DNA of 64,000 bases from Anthostomella pinea (Eukaryota; Ascomycota; Sordariomycetes; Xylariales; Xylariaceae), in contig CAUWAG010000018.1 in the NCBI GenBank assembly GCA_963556695.1, positions 372,001 to 436,000 of the forward strand, in the 5' to 3' direction. Shown here piece after piece: positions 24,200 to 37,620 of the stretch; the stretch's first letter is position 1, and each line of letters begins with the position of its first letter. Below the pieces are notes generated by a model, which was not told the DNA's origin, ran no database searches, and saw nothing but the letters and a program-made list of their open reading frames with translations. The translations under genes were made by a program, and so were the position numbers.

Positions 24200-27100
24200 T
24201 AAAAGCGCTGTGAAATATAAAGCCGGTAATAATTTACCTTCTAACGTTAAATCGAGCATTTTTTACTCGTTAATACCGTGTATATTATTTATATTAACAA
24301 TTTAAAAATATCGTTTGCAAAGCCGAATATAGTAATAAATATCTTAAAACATAGCTTTAAGTCGTTTAATAATAAGATCGTCTTTTTTAAAATATATTTC
24401 TACCTACGTAGCCGTCGTTTATAAACGCTTCCTAAATACTTATATTAAATTTTAATAAGGCCTTTTCGAAACCCTTGATTAAGCCTTTTTAAAATATTAA
24501 CAATAATTTTCAGAAATACTTTTAAATTACGTTCAACCCTTTTCATACTATTACTGCGAATTTCCCGTAGCCGTATTTTCTTAATAGGGTTACTTAAACT
24601 ACCGTAGTTTTTATTGCTAATTAAATGGTTTTAATTTATACGTATTTAAGCGATTAGTATTCTTTTGGATAACTTCGTAATATTAACGGGTTAAAATATA
24701 GTATCAACATTATTTAATTAGGTTGTCATCGTATTTTTTTCCTGATATATGTTCGCTTAAAGTTAAGAATCATCGGTATTTATTCATTTACTTGTATATC
24801 TCGTTTCATACCCTTTTAATTCTTATTGAAATAAAACTAATATATATCATAACTTTTACGTTGGTTTTTCCCCAAAAGTATTTAACGTAGGTTTAACTTA
24901 CTAATAAGGCTAATGCTGTAATGTAACCTTTTTAATTCAATGGTATTTTTATTAATCTTGTAATTATATTTTTACGATGATAAACCTTTCGACGATTTAT
25001 AGAAAAGGGTTAATCAAATCGCGTTTACTATAAACGAAGTTTTTCATCAATCATTTGAAAAGTAAGTTATAAATAAGTGTAATATTTAATCCATATATTT
25101 ATTCCTTTATAATTTATATATTTTTATGAATTATTTACAAGCCGATTTAAAGAATTCGAGTTTTGTGTCGTAAATTTTCGATAGCTTTTCGGTAGACCTC
25201 GAGATAAATGAAGGACCTGAACTATTGATAGATAATTTTAGTTGATTAAATAAGCGTTACAAGTTTTCATGATGTATTGAAGCAGCGTTTTTAATCATAA
25301 CGATATCGTAATAAAGTATTAAATATAAAGTTTAAATAATCGGTTGATTATTATAAATAAATCTTCATTTTTATTCCTACTTTTTGGCATAAACTTAAAA
25401 TTAATAAAAAGTTTTATTACATACTTTTAAAGATCCATGAAAGATTGAATAGCTCAAAAGGGTTTAGATTTTAAACTTTTTTATTACTGAATACTGATAG
25501 CTATTTACGTATTGAACTATATAATTGATTAAATAAGGTAAGCTATTAATATTGTTAGGCTAATAAGGCCTAAGTCTCTTTTTGAAGTAGGTAGTATTAA
25601 TTATGTTATGGGCTTTACGAGTGATTTTTATATGAATTTTTTTTGGAAACAATTCATTTATTTTTATATAAGATTAATATGTTTACTATCATACAGTTTT
25701 TATTAGTCTTTTTATTAAATTTATACCTCTATTAATAGTAACAGAATTAGTTTATGTCTAATAATTCCAAAAAACCACCGACTTTAAATGAATACGAGCG
25801 GTTAACTTCATAAAAAACATTTTTAATGACAATGTCAGGTGTTATAAAAGCCAGATTTATGAGAGAAATACAATTCAAAGCAACTGGTTAAAATAAGGTT
25901 ATAGTTTATCAATAGTTTCGTCGTTTCTTTTAAGTTTCTATGTTTTCGTTTCGACGTAATAACGCGTTTGTAATAGGATTTCTATAACGCAAAACGGTAT
26001 GCAATCATAAATTTATATGAGAAAGGACTTTTTATTAATTAGTTTGTCTTAAGTTAAGTATTTATTTCATATTAAACTATTTAATTGTTACAGAATTTAT
26101 AAATCTTAAAAATGTCGCATTAATTTAAAGCTTAATAAGGTGAAGGTTTAAATCATTAATACTTTTATAATTGCATGTAAATTTATATCGTAAATGATTT
26201 GGTTTAGTTCTTCTTTATGTAATATATTGTAAAAGTTCACTACGAAATGTAATAGTGTATTTAAAAATGAGCGTTATAGTATAATCTCAAAGGCGATTTT
26301 TTAAAAAAGCGTCTGATTTGATTAAACTCTTTCATATATATAAGAAGTGTTATAAGATTAATACTGTCAAAAAAGTTCACTTTAATGTATTAAAAATTAT
26401 TTAATAAAAGTTAGTTTGATAGAAATCAGAATTTTTCCCCTTTAGCTTGTTTAAAGGTTTAACAATTTATTTGTAAGTTTTAACCAATTTACCATAAAGG
26501 TTGTACAAGCTAAGAAAGAAGCGTACTTTTTGAAACATAATTTTTTTATTAATCATAACGATTATTGATTGTGTACTGTTTGAATCTTTTCGAATTTAAT
26601 TTTGAATTTATTAAATTTAATAATAAAATTGAAGAAATCGGTTTTCATAGCGTAGTTTTATGTTTATTAAAGTAGGTTTATAAACTAGGTGTTTTTTCAA
26701 TTTGGTTTAAGGTTTTTTAAACGTAAGTCCCGTAATCTTTACGCTATTCAAAAAGATTATGATATTGTCGATGTAAGCTGAATAAGAATTATTTGAGTAG
26801 CTTTATAAGGTATCTTTGATATAATAATAGAATATAAAGGGATTATTAAATAGTTCCAAAAAATACTTTATACCGATATACGTTATATTCCATACGGAAT
26901 GTTATAAAGTTCTTCCCGTATTTTCTTAAAATAAAGACCTTATTGAATCTTGATGTTTATAAAGATTTTAATTTCTTTAAAACGTAGTAAGGGGTTTAAA
27001 AAAAGTATTAATATTCAATTATGTCGTTGAGTTTCAAATAACATATTTGTAGTAAGCTTTTTCAGGGGAATGTTATTGAGCGGGTTATAAATTTTGGTAA

Positions 27101-30100
27101 GTCTATTTAATAATTAATATCGGGTTTTAAGGGCGAAATTTTACTAAACGAAATATAATATTCGTAGTGTTAAGGTAGTATTAGCTTTCTTATTTTATCC
27201 CGTAAATTCTTATTATTATCGTTTATTATCGTTTCTTTTAATTAAAATTACGATCGATTAATTTTTATTTTATTCTACGAACGTCTATAGTAACTCTTTT
27301 AGTTTTATTATATTTTCTTTCGAAAGGCGGTGTTTATGTTACTTAGTCCATATTTTTGTAAGAATTTCGGCTTTTATATTTTGTTATATAAATGGATTAT
27401 CTAAGATAATTGCGAATAAATACGTATACTTTTTTTTTAAAAAGTATTAGAATACATTTTTAAAGTATCTTTAATTGACTTTCTTTTCGGAAATATAAAT
27501 CGGTTAATAATTACCGACGTAGTTATAAAATCGCGGTTAATGTTCGTTGTAAGGGGTTTTAAGTATATTTGTGATTCTTTAATGATTTTTATATAATAAA
27601 AAGAGGATTAGATAGCTCGTTGATCCTTTTTTTGATTAAGTAAAACTTAATAATTCTTAGTAACGTTTTAATACCTTTTTGATCATATTAGTTAGAAAGG
27701 TTTATAGTAAGCCACATTAACAGCTTTTAACACCAGTCTTTTTAAAGCATTTTCAGGTAAAGAGGTTTTACAACGTTCGTTTTACTTGAGTTAATGTTTT
27801 CTTTTGTGTTTTTTTATATCCTGAAAAAAAACGAGGCTTTTTAAAACGTTATTAGCTTTGTTTACTAAAAATGTTTTTATTAGCTTCATAGTTTAGGTGA
27901 TTTTTTATTAAAAAGAAAAGCTTCCCTTTTAATGGATTAATAAATACTTCATAGTAAACAAGAAAGGTCATTCTTAGCATAATACCGTATTTCATATTTA
28001 TTACTAATAATAAGGTGCTATAAATCATACGATTTTAAAGGCGGAAATATGCGATTACCATTATATTAATAAATCTCGTTATTTTACTGTTAAATATAGT
28101 AATTCGAGGTAGTTTCAATCTTTAACTCTCGTTGGGTTCAGAAAATTCTAAGATTCATATTACGAATTATGAATTTACAAATAAACATATAGTTATATTT
28201 ACATTTATAAAGAAGAGAAGAAGAAAATTTGTTCATTATTATATAATTAAATAAAAAAGGTCTGTTTTTAAGAACTTATATTACAAAAATAAACGGTAAT
28301 CTTTATATGTATTTATGCTTGACTTCGTAATTAAATGTTGGTTTTTAAGATGGTGTTTACTTTTCAAAGCCAAAATTTAATTCTTTATTAATAAGTTTTA
28401 AGGCTTTTATAGCTTTTATGCTAAAGTTGATTTAAATAGCTTTAGTTTTTTTGTATTGATTTTCAAGAATCAAGGCTTAAGTTTACTCATGAAAAAGTTT
28501 TGCGTATGTTTTCTGACTATTTATGATCATACCAGCTAATTAAATATTAAAATGTGTAATAGCGCTATTATTTGTTTTACTGTCTCTCAAAAAGCAAGTT
28601 TAAAAAGTTCGTTAAGGTTTCAAGATTTATTTTAAATCTAAAAGCTTCTTATTTATTTTTCAATTAAGCCTTTTATTTATAAAATCGTAAGTCTCTACGT
28701 TATTAATGATCGTAAAAATAAATGTACAAAAAAAACCCTATCAAAGCTTACGGTATTATTAACATTCTTATTGGAGATATTTCAATAGTTTCTGTCGGGA
28801 AGTGGTATCCACGAGAGTGGTATCCACGTGGCTGGGCATAAGGGTTCGTCTCTGGCCAGCTCTATTTCATAGATCCTAGAATCAATAACCTTTCCTTCTA
28901 TGTCTCCGCCGATCAGGTGTACGAAATAGTCTCTTTTCTCTAATTAGTTTTCTTTTTTCAATTTATACTTTCGAGCTGAATAAATTTAAGCTTAAAAGCT
29001 GTAAAAGATATATTAAGAGCAATTAATAAAATATTCAATCCTTCCCATCTTTTTTTAACTTAAAAAATTAAATTTTTTTGCTAAAATATCTCAGTATATC
29101 GTTGCTTGTTTTTACCATTTTTTTACATAACTATTTTTTATAAGGAAAGGAAACATATGGTTTAATGCGGTTTTATTAAAACAACCGAAAATACAATTAA
29201 TTCTCTCGTTATTAGTGGCGAAATACTTAGCGTTGTTTGTAAGCTTTTTTAAGGGGAAAAATTTCAAATTAAAAAAAAAAGATTTTTAAGTAAAAAGATT
29301 TTTATTATTAATGAAAATAAAACCGTCTTTTCACTTTGCAGATCAGCTTGTAGTACTTTTTAAATAAGTGAAATAAATTTCTTTTTTACGCAGAGTTTTG
29401 ATTATATTTACGATTTAAATTTTCAAAAAGGTAGTAGCTTTAAATTTATTTTACGGGTTTTCAATTAACCCCCCTAAAATTAGTCCGTTAAATAAGTTGG
29501 TTTTTTTCTTCGTCTTCTTATAGCTGATTTATGAAAGTTAGTAAGCAATTTGAATCTTAAAGTTGATAACCCTATTACAGAAATTAAAATGTTTTTAAAA
29601 TATAAAATTATGTATGTATATATCGAGTTAGAATTAAAACGAATGAAAACTAATACCTTTTACATGTAAATAGTAAAATGAACATTATTTAATTAACATA
29701 TAAGTTCAGATTTTTATTTCAAAAATTAAAGTATCGAAATTATATTCGTATATTCTTTTAAAGTTTATTTGATTAATATAAGTAAGCCATTAAGTATAAT
29801 TGTCTTAAGTAAAGGTAATAAAGAGCATAATAAGGCCTATTTTTTAAGTATCAAATAAAGCGGTATGATACAAAACGAGCTATTGAATTTCGTTATAAAC
29901 GTTTTTAAGATTATAATTAAAACAAAATTAACGAATTTACGTTTCAAAAAGTCATTAAAATGAGCTTTCTTTATTTATAAAGTATTTTTGATCTCGGTAG
30001 CAAATTTGAAAATAAAGTTAATTTCCGTTACGTTAAAAACTTGGGGGGAAAAAATTGCGGGGTTTTTCGGTTAAATTTTTAAGAGAGATTTTTCATTGAA

Positions 30101-30150
30101 GAAAGCTTATATCTTACGATTCGAAACTTTTGGTATTGTTATAGCTTATT
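24200..30150 (-). mobile_element. RIP-decayed Ty3/Gypsy-like retrotransposon, copy 1
   Basis: Collinear with 39900-45850 at a constant offset of about 15.7 kb over some 5.9 kb. On the minus strand at 26778-26761 the sequence reads AYIDNI followed by IIF, the reverse-transcriptase YxDD box with the second Asp changed to Asn. Upstream on that strand is a degraded block (YRYKVFFGT) resembling the LPFGLTNA region that precedes it in Gypsy RTs. Stops are everywhere. Integrase and LTRs could not be recognised. Edges are approximate. Confidence 0.6.
28793..28935. mobile_element. GC-richer insertion, possible LTR fragment
   Basis: About 140 bp of balanced composition starting TGTCGGGAAGTGG. It holds a tandem repeat of about 15 bp whose core is GTGGTATCCACG. 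The start resembles Copia LTR ends. No target duplication is visible, so it may be truncated. It interrupts the decayed Gypsy copy. Confidence 0.4.
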
Positions 30151-32487
30151 ATATCGGCTCATTGTTTTATTATCTACCATAAACCTCTATAACTTTCAAT
30201 GTTAAAACCAAACGACTGAAACAACTTAATAAAAAGCCAGAATGAAGATTTATATTTTGTATACAAATTTCTTTCTTTTCATCTTTATATTACTAGTTAG
30301 TTTTAGATAAAAGGGGACTGAATTTGACACGAACTAGATAAGCAAACCGGATATAAAGTAAGCTTTTAATTGATAACTTGCTAATAACTAATAAAAAGTA
30401 AACCGGACATATACTAGGCTTTTATAAAATAATGCAAATATATTCTAAAATTTTCAAATTTCTTTTTTTCAAATTTCAAATTATGAATTTATTCTCTTAT
30501 ATTTATATTATGTTTCAGTTATATTTTATTCATTTGCAAAAAGTAACATATTAATACAACATCTGATTTATAAAGAGTGGTTTTAATGAAAATCCTTCGA
30601 ACTTTAATATGAAACTTTTTGATATAAATATTTTTCAAATGTCGAATTATAAAATAGATTTCAATGTTATGAAATTATTATAAACGGTTATAATTACATT
30701 ATATAGAAAAAGTCGATAATTTTCAATCACTATTTTGTTACTTAAAAAATAGCTTAACAAGTTAGGTTTTCGTAAGGTTGCTTAAAATGGCGATTTAGAT
30801 TTCTTGTAACCAACTAGATATTACAATTGAGGTTTTACATTAAATAAAATAAAAAGTTATCATATAAAAAAACCTTATTTTATAAGGTTTATAATTTTTA
30901 GTATCAAATGATTTACATAAAGCAAATCAAGTAGAAAACGTAAATGAAAAGGGGAAACTTTAACATATATAAGTATAGTTTATAGTTTTTTATAATTATT
31001 ACAGTAATTAATAGAACGAGTTTCAATTAAAGCCCGAACCGATTACTAGAATTTTAATACGACCATTTGCTAATTATCTTAGATATAAATAAAGTAATAA
31101 TGAACTATAAACTTAACAGTTATTAATGAATGAATAGTATTTAAATTATTACACTAATATACAATGATTAAAAAAAACCTTTTAAATTCTAAATAAAACT
31201 TTAAACTATAAATTCATGTAACATGAGTTATATCACGAGTTTCAATATTATGAAAATATTATTGATAATCTTGTTCATATTATATTTAAGAATTAGTTAG
31301 GTATAACATTTATTCTATTAGCTATAAAAATAGGTTATACAGCTAGGTCTTCGTAAAAGTCTTCCAGATATTAAATCCAAGTTTTCAAATGTGAATATGG
31401 GGTAGAGATATGATATTAAAGGTTTATTTTATGTAAAAACAAAATTTATAACCTTTATATTAATATAAATCACGTCCTTTATTTCAGTCTATTTAATAAC
31501 AAACATAAAGTAAAAGAGAAGGTTTTCATATATATATAGTTTGTAGCTTTTGTAATTATAAGAATAATTAATATAGTTGATTTTAACTAAAAGATCCATG
31601 AGTTATATGAATTTAATTAAAACAGAAATGAGTTATCAATTTGAAAGGAACCATCTAACAACTTACATATTATTAAATCACTACTTTAAAGCTACTAAAT
31701 AAAACTTAATTAAGAATTGAATCTTCGCATAGGTAAATCGTTATATTTTGTTTGATATATTATATCAAATTTAATCTTTCCGTACAGTAAAACTATTACG
31801 TAATTAGTACATTTTTATTAATACCATATACTTAACGTGAAATTGAAATAATATTTTTTAATATTGAAATAGCAATTCTCTTAGTTTGTTTAAAACACGA
31901 TAAATGTTGTTAACATAAATAACATTTTTTTAATAGCAAGTTTGTAAGTACAAGAAACGATATATTCTTAACTTAAGTAAGCTTAACGGTTCATTGCTTT
32001 ATTAGTAATGTATAGTTATTATAAAAAACATTATTTTATACTTGTTTTTAATTAGGTAAATATATAAAAAGTTTAAAACAAGTAACGGCTTGTTAAATGA
32101 ATTAGTGAATATTATTGAAGGGTAATTATAAATAAGATTACGCGGTATAATGATGACTTTCTCTTTTTTAGTAAAGATATGAGATAAATTAATATAAGTC
32201 ATAAAATATATTTAGAATATAATAGAAATATCATCAATTAAATGTTATAATTTACAGTTTTGAATAAGGTCAACGCTAAGGTGAAAACAATACGTAATCT
32301 AGTTTTCGGCTAAAGGATTAGATTTTCCATTAATGATCTATTAAATTGTAAAGATATATTGATTCATTGACTTAGTAGTTAATAAATGCTTATTTAATAC
32401 CTTGAAATTTACTATTCTAATATTTTAACCTTTTTTCCCTTTTAATTATACATTGTGATTAAATCCAACCTTTTAATAATTAATATT
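30151..32487. other. AT-rich decayed DNA
   Basis: No genes seen; a frame of 66 residues at 32002-32202 (minus) looks like chance. Confidence 0.6.
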
Positions 32488-32693
32488 TGTGTAGGATCCA
32501 TGCGATTCCATATTCAAATCATCCATACCAAACCCACATGTATGATTAGATAAGAGATTAGATACCGGATTGTGAGGTCACTTAGCCAGACCTGCGAGTC
32601 CAGCTAGACTTCCCAATCCAAAACCCATCATCAACATCATGACTTTGACCCATACTCGAGTATTATGATTGATCGGTCAAGCCTGTTCCAACA
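32488..32693. mobile_element. Possible solo LTR
   Basis: Balanced composition, starting TGTGTAGGATCC and ending CCTGTTCCAACA; such TG...CA ends are common in Copia-type LTRs. I could not see a clean target duplication. It directly precedes the octanucleotide array. Confidence 0.4.
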
Positions 32694-32706
32694 AATTATA
32701 TATTTT

Positions 32707-32945
32707 TATATTTCTATATTTCTATATTTCTATATTTCTATATTTCTATATTTCTATATTTCTATATTTCTATATTTCTATATTTCTATATTTCTATATT
32801 TCTATATTTCTATATTTCTATATTTCTATATTTCTATATTTCTATATTTCTATATTTCTATATTTCTATATTTCTATATTTCTATATTTCTATATTTCTA
32901 TATTTCTATATTTCTATATTTCTATATTTCTATATTTCTATATTT
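32707..32945 (+). repeat. Perfect (TATATTTC)n tandem array
   Basis: About 30 uninterrupted copies of an 8-bp unit, TATATTTC. Because 8 is not a multiple of 3, translation gives an 8-residue peptide period (FYISIFLY); the open frames here are artefacts of the repeat. Confidence 0.9.
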
Positions 32946-33539
32946 TATCTTTCTGTAGGTCTGTAACTTAGAATAACTAACTTGATAATAAGGATATTAT
33001 ATATTAAAACTATTTCAAAGGTATAAGTGAGTATAGATTTATTTTGTATTAATATTAGATTTATACCTAACAGTTAATTTGTAACATTTAACTTTAAATT
33101 ACTAAAACTTAACGTTAAACTGTTTCGTTGATAACGTATAAAGTTCGATCGAACCGGTTTTCATAAAATATAACGTTAGTTTAATTAACTATTTAATGTT
33201 AAGTCATTTTATTAAAATTAATAACGTTAGTAATGTAAGTAAGTAGTTCTATAATTTGATTCAGTTTATTCTTTAAATAAGACAACCTTCGTTTTCTTTG
33301 TTAAAAACATGAATTTCAGCTTACTTAAGTTTAATAAGTTTAACATCATATTTTAAAACATCATTTTCCTTACGAGTGTAACAAACTTTGAATCTTTACG
33401 AAATATACTTTTCGATAAACTAAATTAGAATTCTAATAACCCTATTGATTTTAATATCATTATTACCGTATGAATATTATCGAGTTATTTCCTTCCACAA
33501 TTCTAAGTATACGTCATTCAAATATAATACGATTCAAGT

Positions 33540-34040
33540 TCTAGTAATGAAAAGTAGTAAATAATATAAAGGTCACACTTTTAAGCTCAAAACAGTAACT
33601 AGGAAATTGTTGCCATAGCCTTTAATTCAACCTGGCTTTTTAATAGTTATTATTACTTTAACCGTTAGCCGATAAAATATCTAGTTACGTGGTTGAAAGA
33701 GCTTTTTTTATACCGCGCGGCGTATAATATCTAGGTCAATTTTAATAATCATAATGTTTACGGCCTTACGTTACAAAAAGTCTTTATTGATATAAGTTGT
33801 TCAAAAGCTTGACGAGAATTAAACCCTTTTTTCTTATATGTATATAACTTACTTAAGTATTTTTCCCTCGTTAAAATTAAAACGTTAAGTTTATTTAACA
33901 ACCGCTTTAAATAAAGTTACGGCAGTTTAACAAATCTAGCCTTCACGCTTACAAAACGACGTCGCCTTGTGAAACAATCAAAATAAGACCTTATTATAGC
34001 TATAATACCGAGCTTGCGCTAACTAGTAAAGCACCTTATA
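33540..34040. repeat. Repeat family R1, copy 3
   Basis: Matches the left and middle part of copy 1: AACTAGGAAATTG, the GCGCGGCGTA block, TTTACGGCCTTACG, CAGTTTAACAAATCTAGCC and AAAACGACGTCGCC. Decayed and non-coding. Confidence 0.6.
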
Positions 34041-36639
34041 TCTCACTTCTTAATGTTGTAATAAGTAAAAATAAAATTGAATAAGCGGTAAGATAGTAAT
34101 ATTAGTTTATAATTAGTTGTTGTCTTCATAGTTCTAATTAGTTATTCTAAAATTTACATAACTAATTATTATAACCTATAGTTTTCATCAACGCCTTAAC
34201 TACCTATACACTAATATCAGTAGTTAGGATAATAATTGATAAACCATGATTTTGTTTATTTATTTATTAAACATTAATTCATTAGTTAACTCTTGGAATT
34301 AAAAACAAAGAGGTAACATATTTAAAATCCAATTATCACATTATATTTAATATATATATAAAGAGACAAGGTGAGAATAACAGGTCTTTTTAAACTTATA
34401 TTGAAGAATCGAATTAAATTTCAAAATTCTAATGTTCATTACGCATTGAATTTAAAACTCCCACTTTATGATTGGTTTTTCTACTTTATCAAATATAATT
34501 GATACGTGTCGTATTAGTTTCTGAGCTATTAAGGATTATTAAAATTTTGGAAATATGAATTTATTATTTCAATTGACGTAGTTATTAAATTAATTAACAT
34601 ACTTGGTTTTAGTTTATAAGGGGATCAGTTAAGATTGTTTCAATTAAAGTAGTAACTAATTATAAACTATAAGGAACAAGGTGATAGTTGAATAGTAATT
34701 AGATTACTACTTTAAATTTATAATTAGACGGTTAATGCTACGAATAATGAAAATCTTATTGTTTATACATTTTATCTTATCGGTTAGTTTCGGGGTTTTT
34801 ATAATAATATAATGAAATACATCGTATTTTTATAAAGTAGTTTCAAATCGTAATTAAATCCGAATAATCTAATGGTTTTTTTTTAATGTATCAATGTTAT
34901 AAAGATCAAAGTATTTAGAACGTTATAACGAAATTTTTAGAAGTAGTTATTATAAAAAGATTATTGATTATAAACCTAGCATATTTATGAATAAATTATA
35001 AACGTAAATGAATGTTTCGTGATAAATTGAGACGTAAGTTAAATATATACGAAGTAATAATGTATAAGTAATATGGATAGGTTGAAAATATAAAAATCGT
35101 AATTTAAACGTTTAATATTTGTTTCCATTATATATAAAAAAGATAAGCCGGTTATAATTAAGAAGTTAAACGGTTGATAAAACTCATAGATAAATATTTA
35201 TTGATTCTAACGTTATTTAAATAGTTTAAGTTTTCAATTAATTAGTTTTTAACCGTTAAAAGATTTAAGCTTATAAAGATTTAAACGCTTAATACGATAG
35301 TATCGATTATGAAACGTTTAAAAAGGTTGATTAAAAGGTCGTTCGAAAAGTTACTAGTTTATAAAATAACTATTATATCACTTAAGGTACGAGCTAAAAG
35401 CTTAGAAATGCTACTTATTATATAAAAAGATCTAGTTTTAACAAAATTGTCGATTTTAATCTTATTATTACTACCTTTAACTTAGATAACAACTCTTGAT
35501 AAGCATTTTCTTGTTTTTAGTTAAATATATATGAAATACGACGAAAAAAATTTATAAAATTTATAAAAAAACAATGAATGAAATTTTTAATTTTTAATTT
35601 TTAAAGACCCGAAATATGTAAAACGTCAAAAGGTTATCAAAAAAAAGGCTTAAAAAGAATAAAGAATATATAGGATAAATTATATCTTGACGTTACGTTA
35701 TTTTCGCCTTAAAACCACCTACTTATGTAACTTATTAAAAAACAAGTATATTTCAAAGCAAGGTTAATACTTAGCTAGGTTAATAACACATGAAGATGGT
35801 TATTTATCTTTCGTCTTATGGTTTATTATTTTAAATCGTTACTTTTTACTTATAATGTATATACAATTATGCAATTAATCTAAACATATATTAAATATAT
35901 TTATAAAACATACGTATTTTATTTACTAAGTAGACTTTTCACTAGCTTTTATTGTTTTTATATATATGAATATCTCTATTATAATAGTTATTCTTCCCCT
36001 CAAATCAATATAAATGAACCAAATAATGTCACAAAATCATAAGGAATCATTAACAAAAACTTAATTCAACAAAATAAAAAATATAGGAGAATAATTATAT
36101 TATTAAAGTAAGTAGTTATACGGCTTAAGCGTAACCTATAAGTACAAAAAACGTCCGAATATGGATTAAACATAAAAACTATTATACGTACCGAGATTTA
36201 TATTTTTAATTAAAATAATAAGCTCGCTTATTAAGAAACATGCGACCTAATACCCTTTCGTTTTACTTTATTTATTACTTATTGCGTTTAAACCCAAAAT
36301 AAATATAAAAGCACTTACAAAGATGTTTCTCATTACGATTTTTTTACGGTAACGGCGTTAACTTTAAAGCATTTTATTAATAATTATAAAAAGGAAATGT
36401 ATCGTAAAGAGCCTCGTACCGTAACTTATAAGGCCTTTAAATCCCTTATAAAGTAACGACAACAAGGTTAATAATGAGTGCAATTTAAATCGAAAATAAT
36501 GAAAGTAAGCAATACTTTTTTAAGCTTACTAAATGTTTATTATGAACTCTACGTTTTTAAGTCTTCATTTATTTATTTCGATTTTATTTATATTATACGT
36601 TATTCGTGTACAAGAAAGAGGTCTTAAGTTCGAGATACT
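34041..36639. other. AT-rich decayed DNA
   Basis: No genes or clear repeats identified. The composition fits RIP-degraded sequence. Confidence 0.55.
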
Positions 36640-36912
36640 TTATTTTATAATTATGAGTTATTTAAATATAGTAAGATTAAATGTCTAATGATGAGAAAGA
36701 AGGGTGAACAATATAAAGGCTACACTTTTAAACTTAAAATAGTGATTAAGAAAAGACTTGTTAATCTAGCTTTTAACTTTAGCGTAGCTTTTGAATTACG
36801 TAGTTAAGAGAACTTTTTCGAAACCGCGCGGCCATTAATTAAGTAATACCGGGGTAAGTTTTAATAATAATAAAGTTTATAACTTTACGTTACGAGTAGT
36901 TTTTATGGTTAT

Positions 36913-37110
36913 TGTGACGGTGTACAGCCGTATCCACTTGGATGGATGAATGCTTAGTCAACAGGTCACGTGTAGATTAGATAAGCAAGGACACCACCAT
37001 ATGTACTGCAGCCATTCGGTGCCCGCACACCTGGATTCCTGTCCTTCCTCACCTTGTTATTCTGGGAATACAACACCAGATTCCACCACAACGCCGCAGG
37101 CATCGTGATA
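36913..37110. mobile_element. Short LTR-like insertion with GTTAT duplication
   Basis: 198 bp, starts TGTGACGG and ends CATCGTGATA. GTTAT lies at 36908-36912 and 37111-37115. The last TA may be a RIP-changed CA. The opening TGTGACGG is shared with the element at 53994-54150 (other strand), and a one-base variant opens the next insert. Confidence 0.6.
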
Positions 37111-37187
37111 GTTATAGGTTATTTGAAACTTTAATAAAAGCTTTTCATATATAATTAATTTAAGCACTTTCTTATTAGGTTTAAAAC

Positions 37188-37433
37188 TGTGATGGATCTG
37201 ACATCCATCCATCCATTCACGGTGGTACGTGCGCTCATCAGGTGATCTGGTGGGGTGGACGCGTTGCCCCGCTGCACTCACTATAGATAATTGTGGAGCG
37301 GGATTGAAGATCTAATCCCCCACCAGAATTGGCTGGTGGTTCTGATCCTTCTTCCCTCCTCACCAGTAGATTCTTATTCATCTGGAGTAATAGATGGGCA
37401 TCTTCGTCCTGAGCTGCCAGCTGTTCCGTGACA
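37188..37433. mobile_element. Second short LTR-like insertion
   Basis: 246 bp, starts TGTGATGG and ends GTTCCGTGACA. Flanks are AAAAC (37183-37187) and AACAC (37434-37438), a duplication with one mismatch. A 66-residue minus-strand frame crosses it without a known domain. It may be a solo LTR or a retroelement fragment. Confidence 0.5.
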
Positions 37434-37620
37434 AACACGTTAAGGTTATTTAATATCCGCTTCGAATTATAACGGTATAATAGTTAAATGAACTTAGCCC
37501 GCGTATAAAACGACGTTGTTTAAAGTTATTAGCGTAAGATCTTTTTTAGTTATAACGAGCTCACGTTAATTAGAAACACGTATTTTACGTTATATCTTAT
37601 AACAGTAGAAAGCTTATAAA

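Larger units (their letters stand above)
36640..37620. repeat. Repeat family R1, copy 4, interrupted twice
   Basis: The flanks and the middle piece (37111-37187) align with copy 3, but the copy is split by two GC-richer inserts at 36913-37110 and 37188-37433. Removing them restores collinearity, for example in the GTTAAGGTTATTTAA part near 37440. Confidence 0.55.

Noticed and set aside
32707..32945. Octanucleotide array as a CRISPR-like array or a coding repeat
   Set aside because: No spacers, and the unit is 8 bp; the long hydrophobic frames are artefacts.
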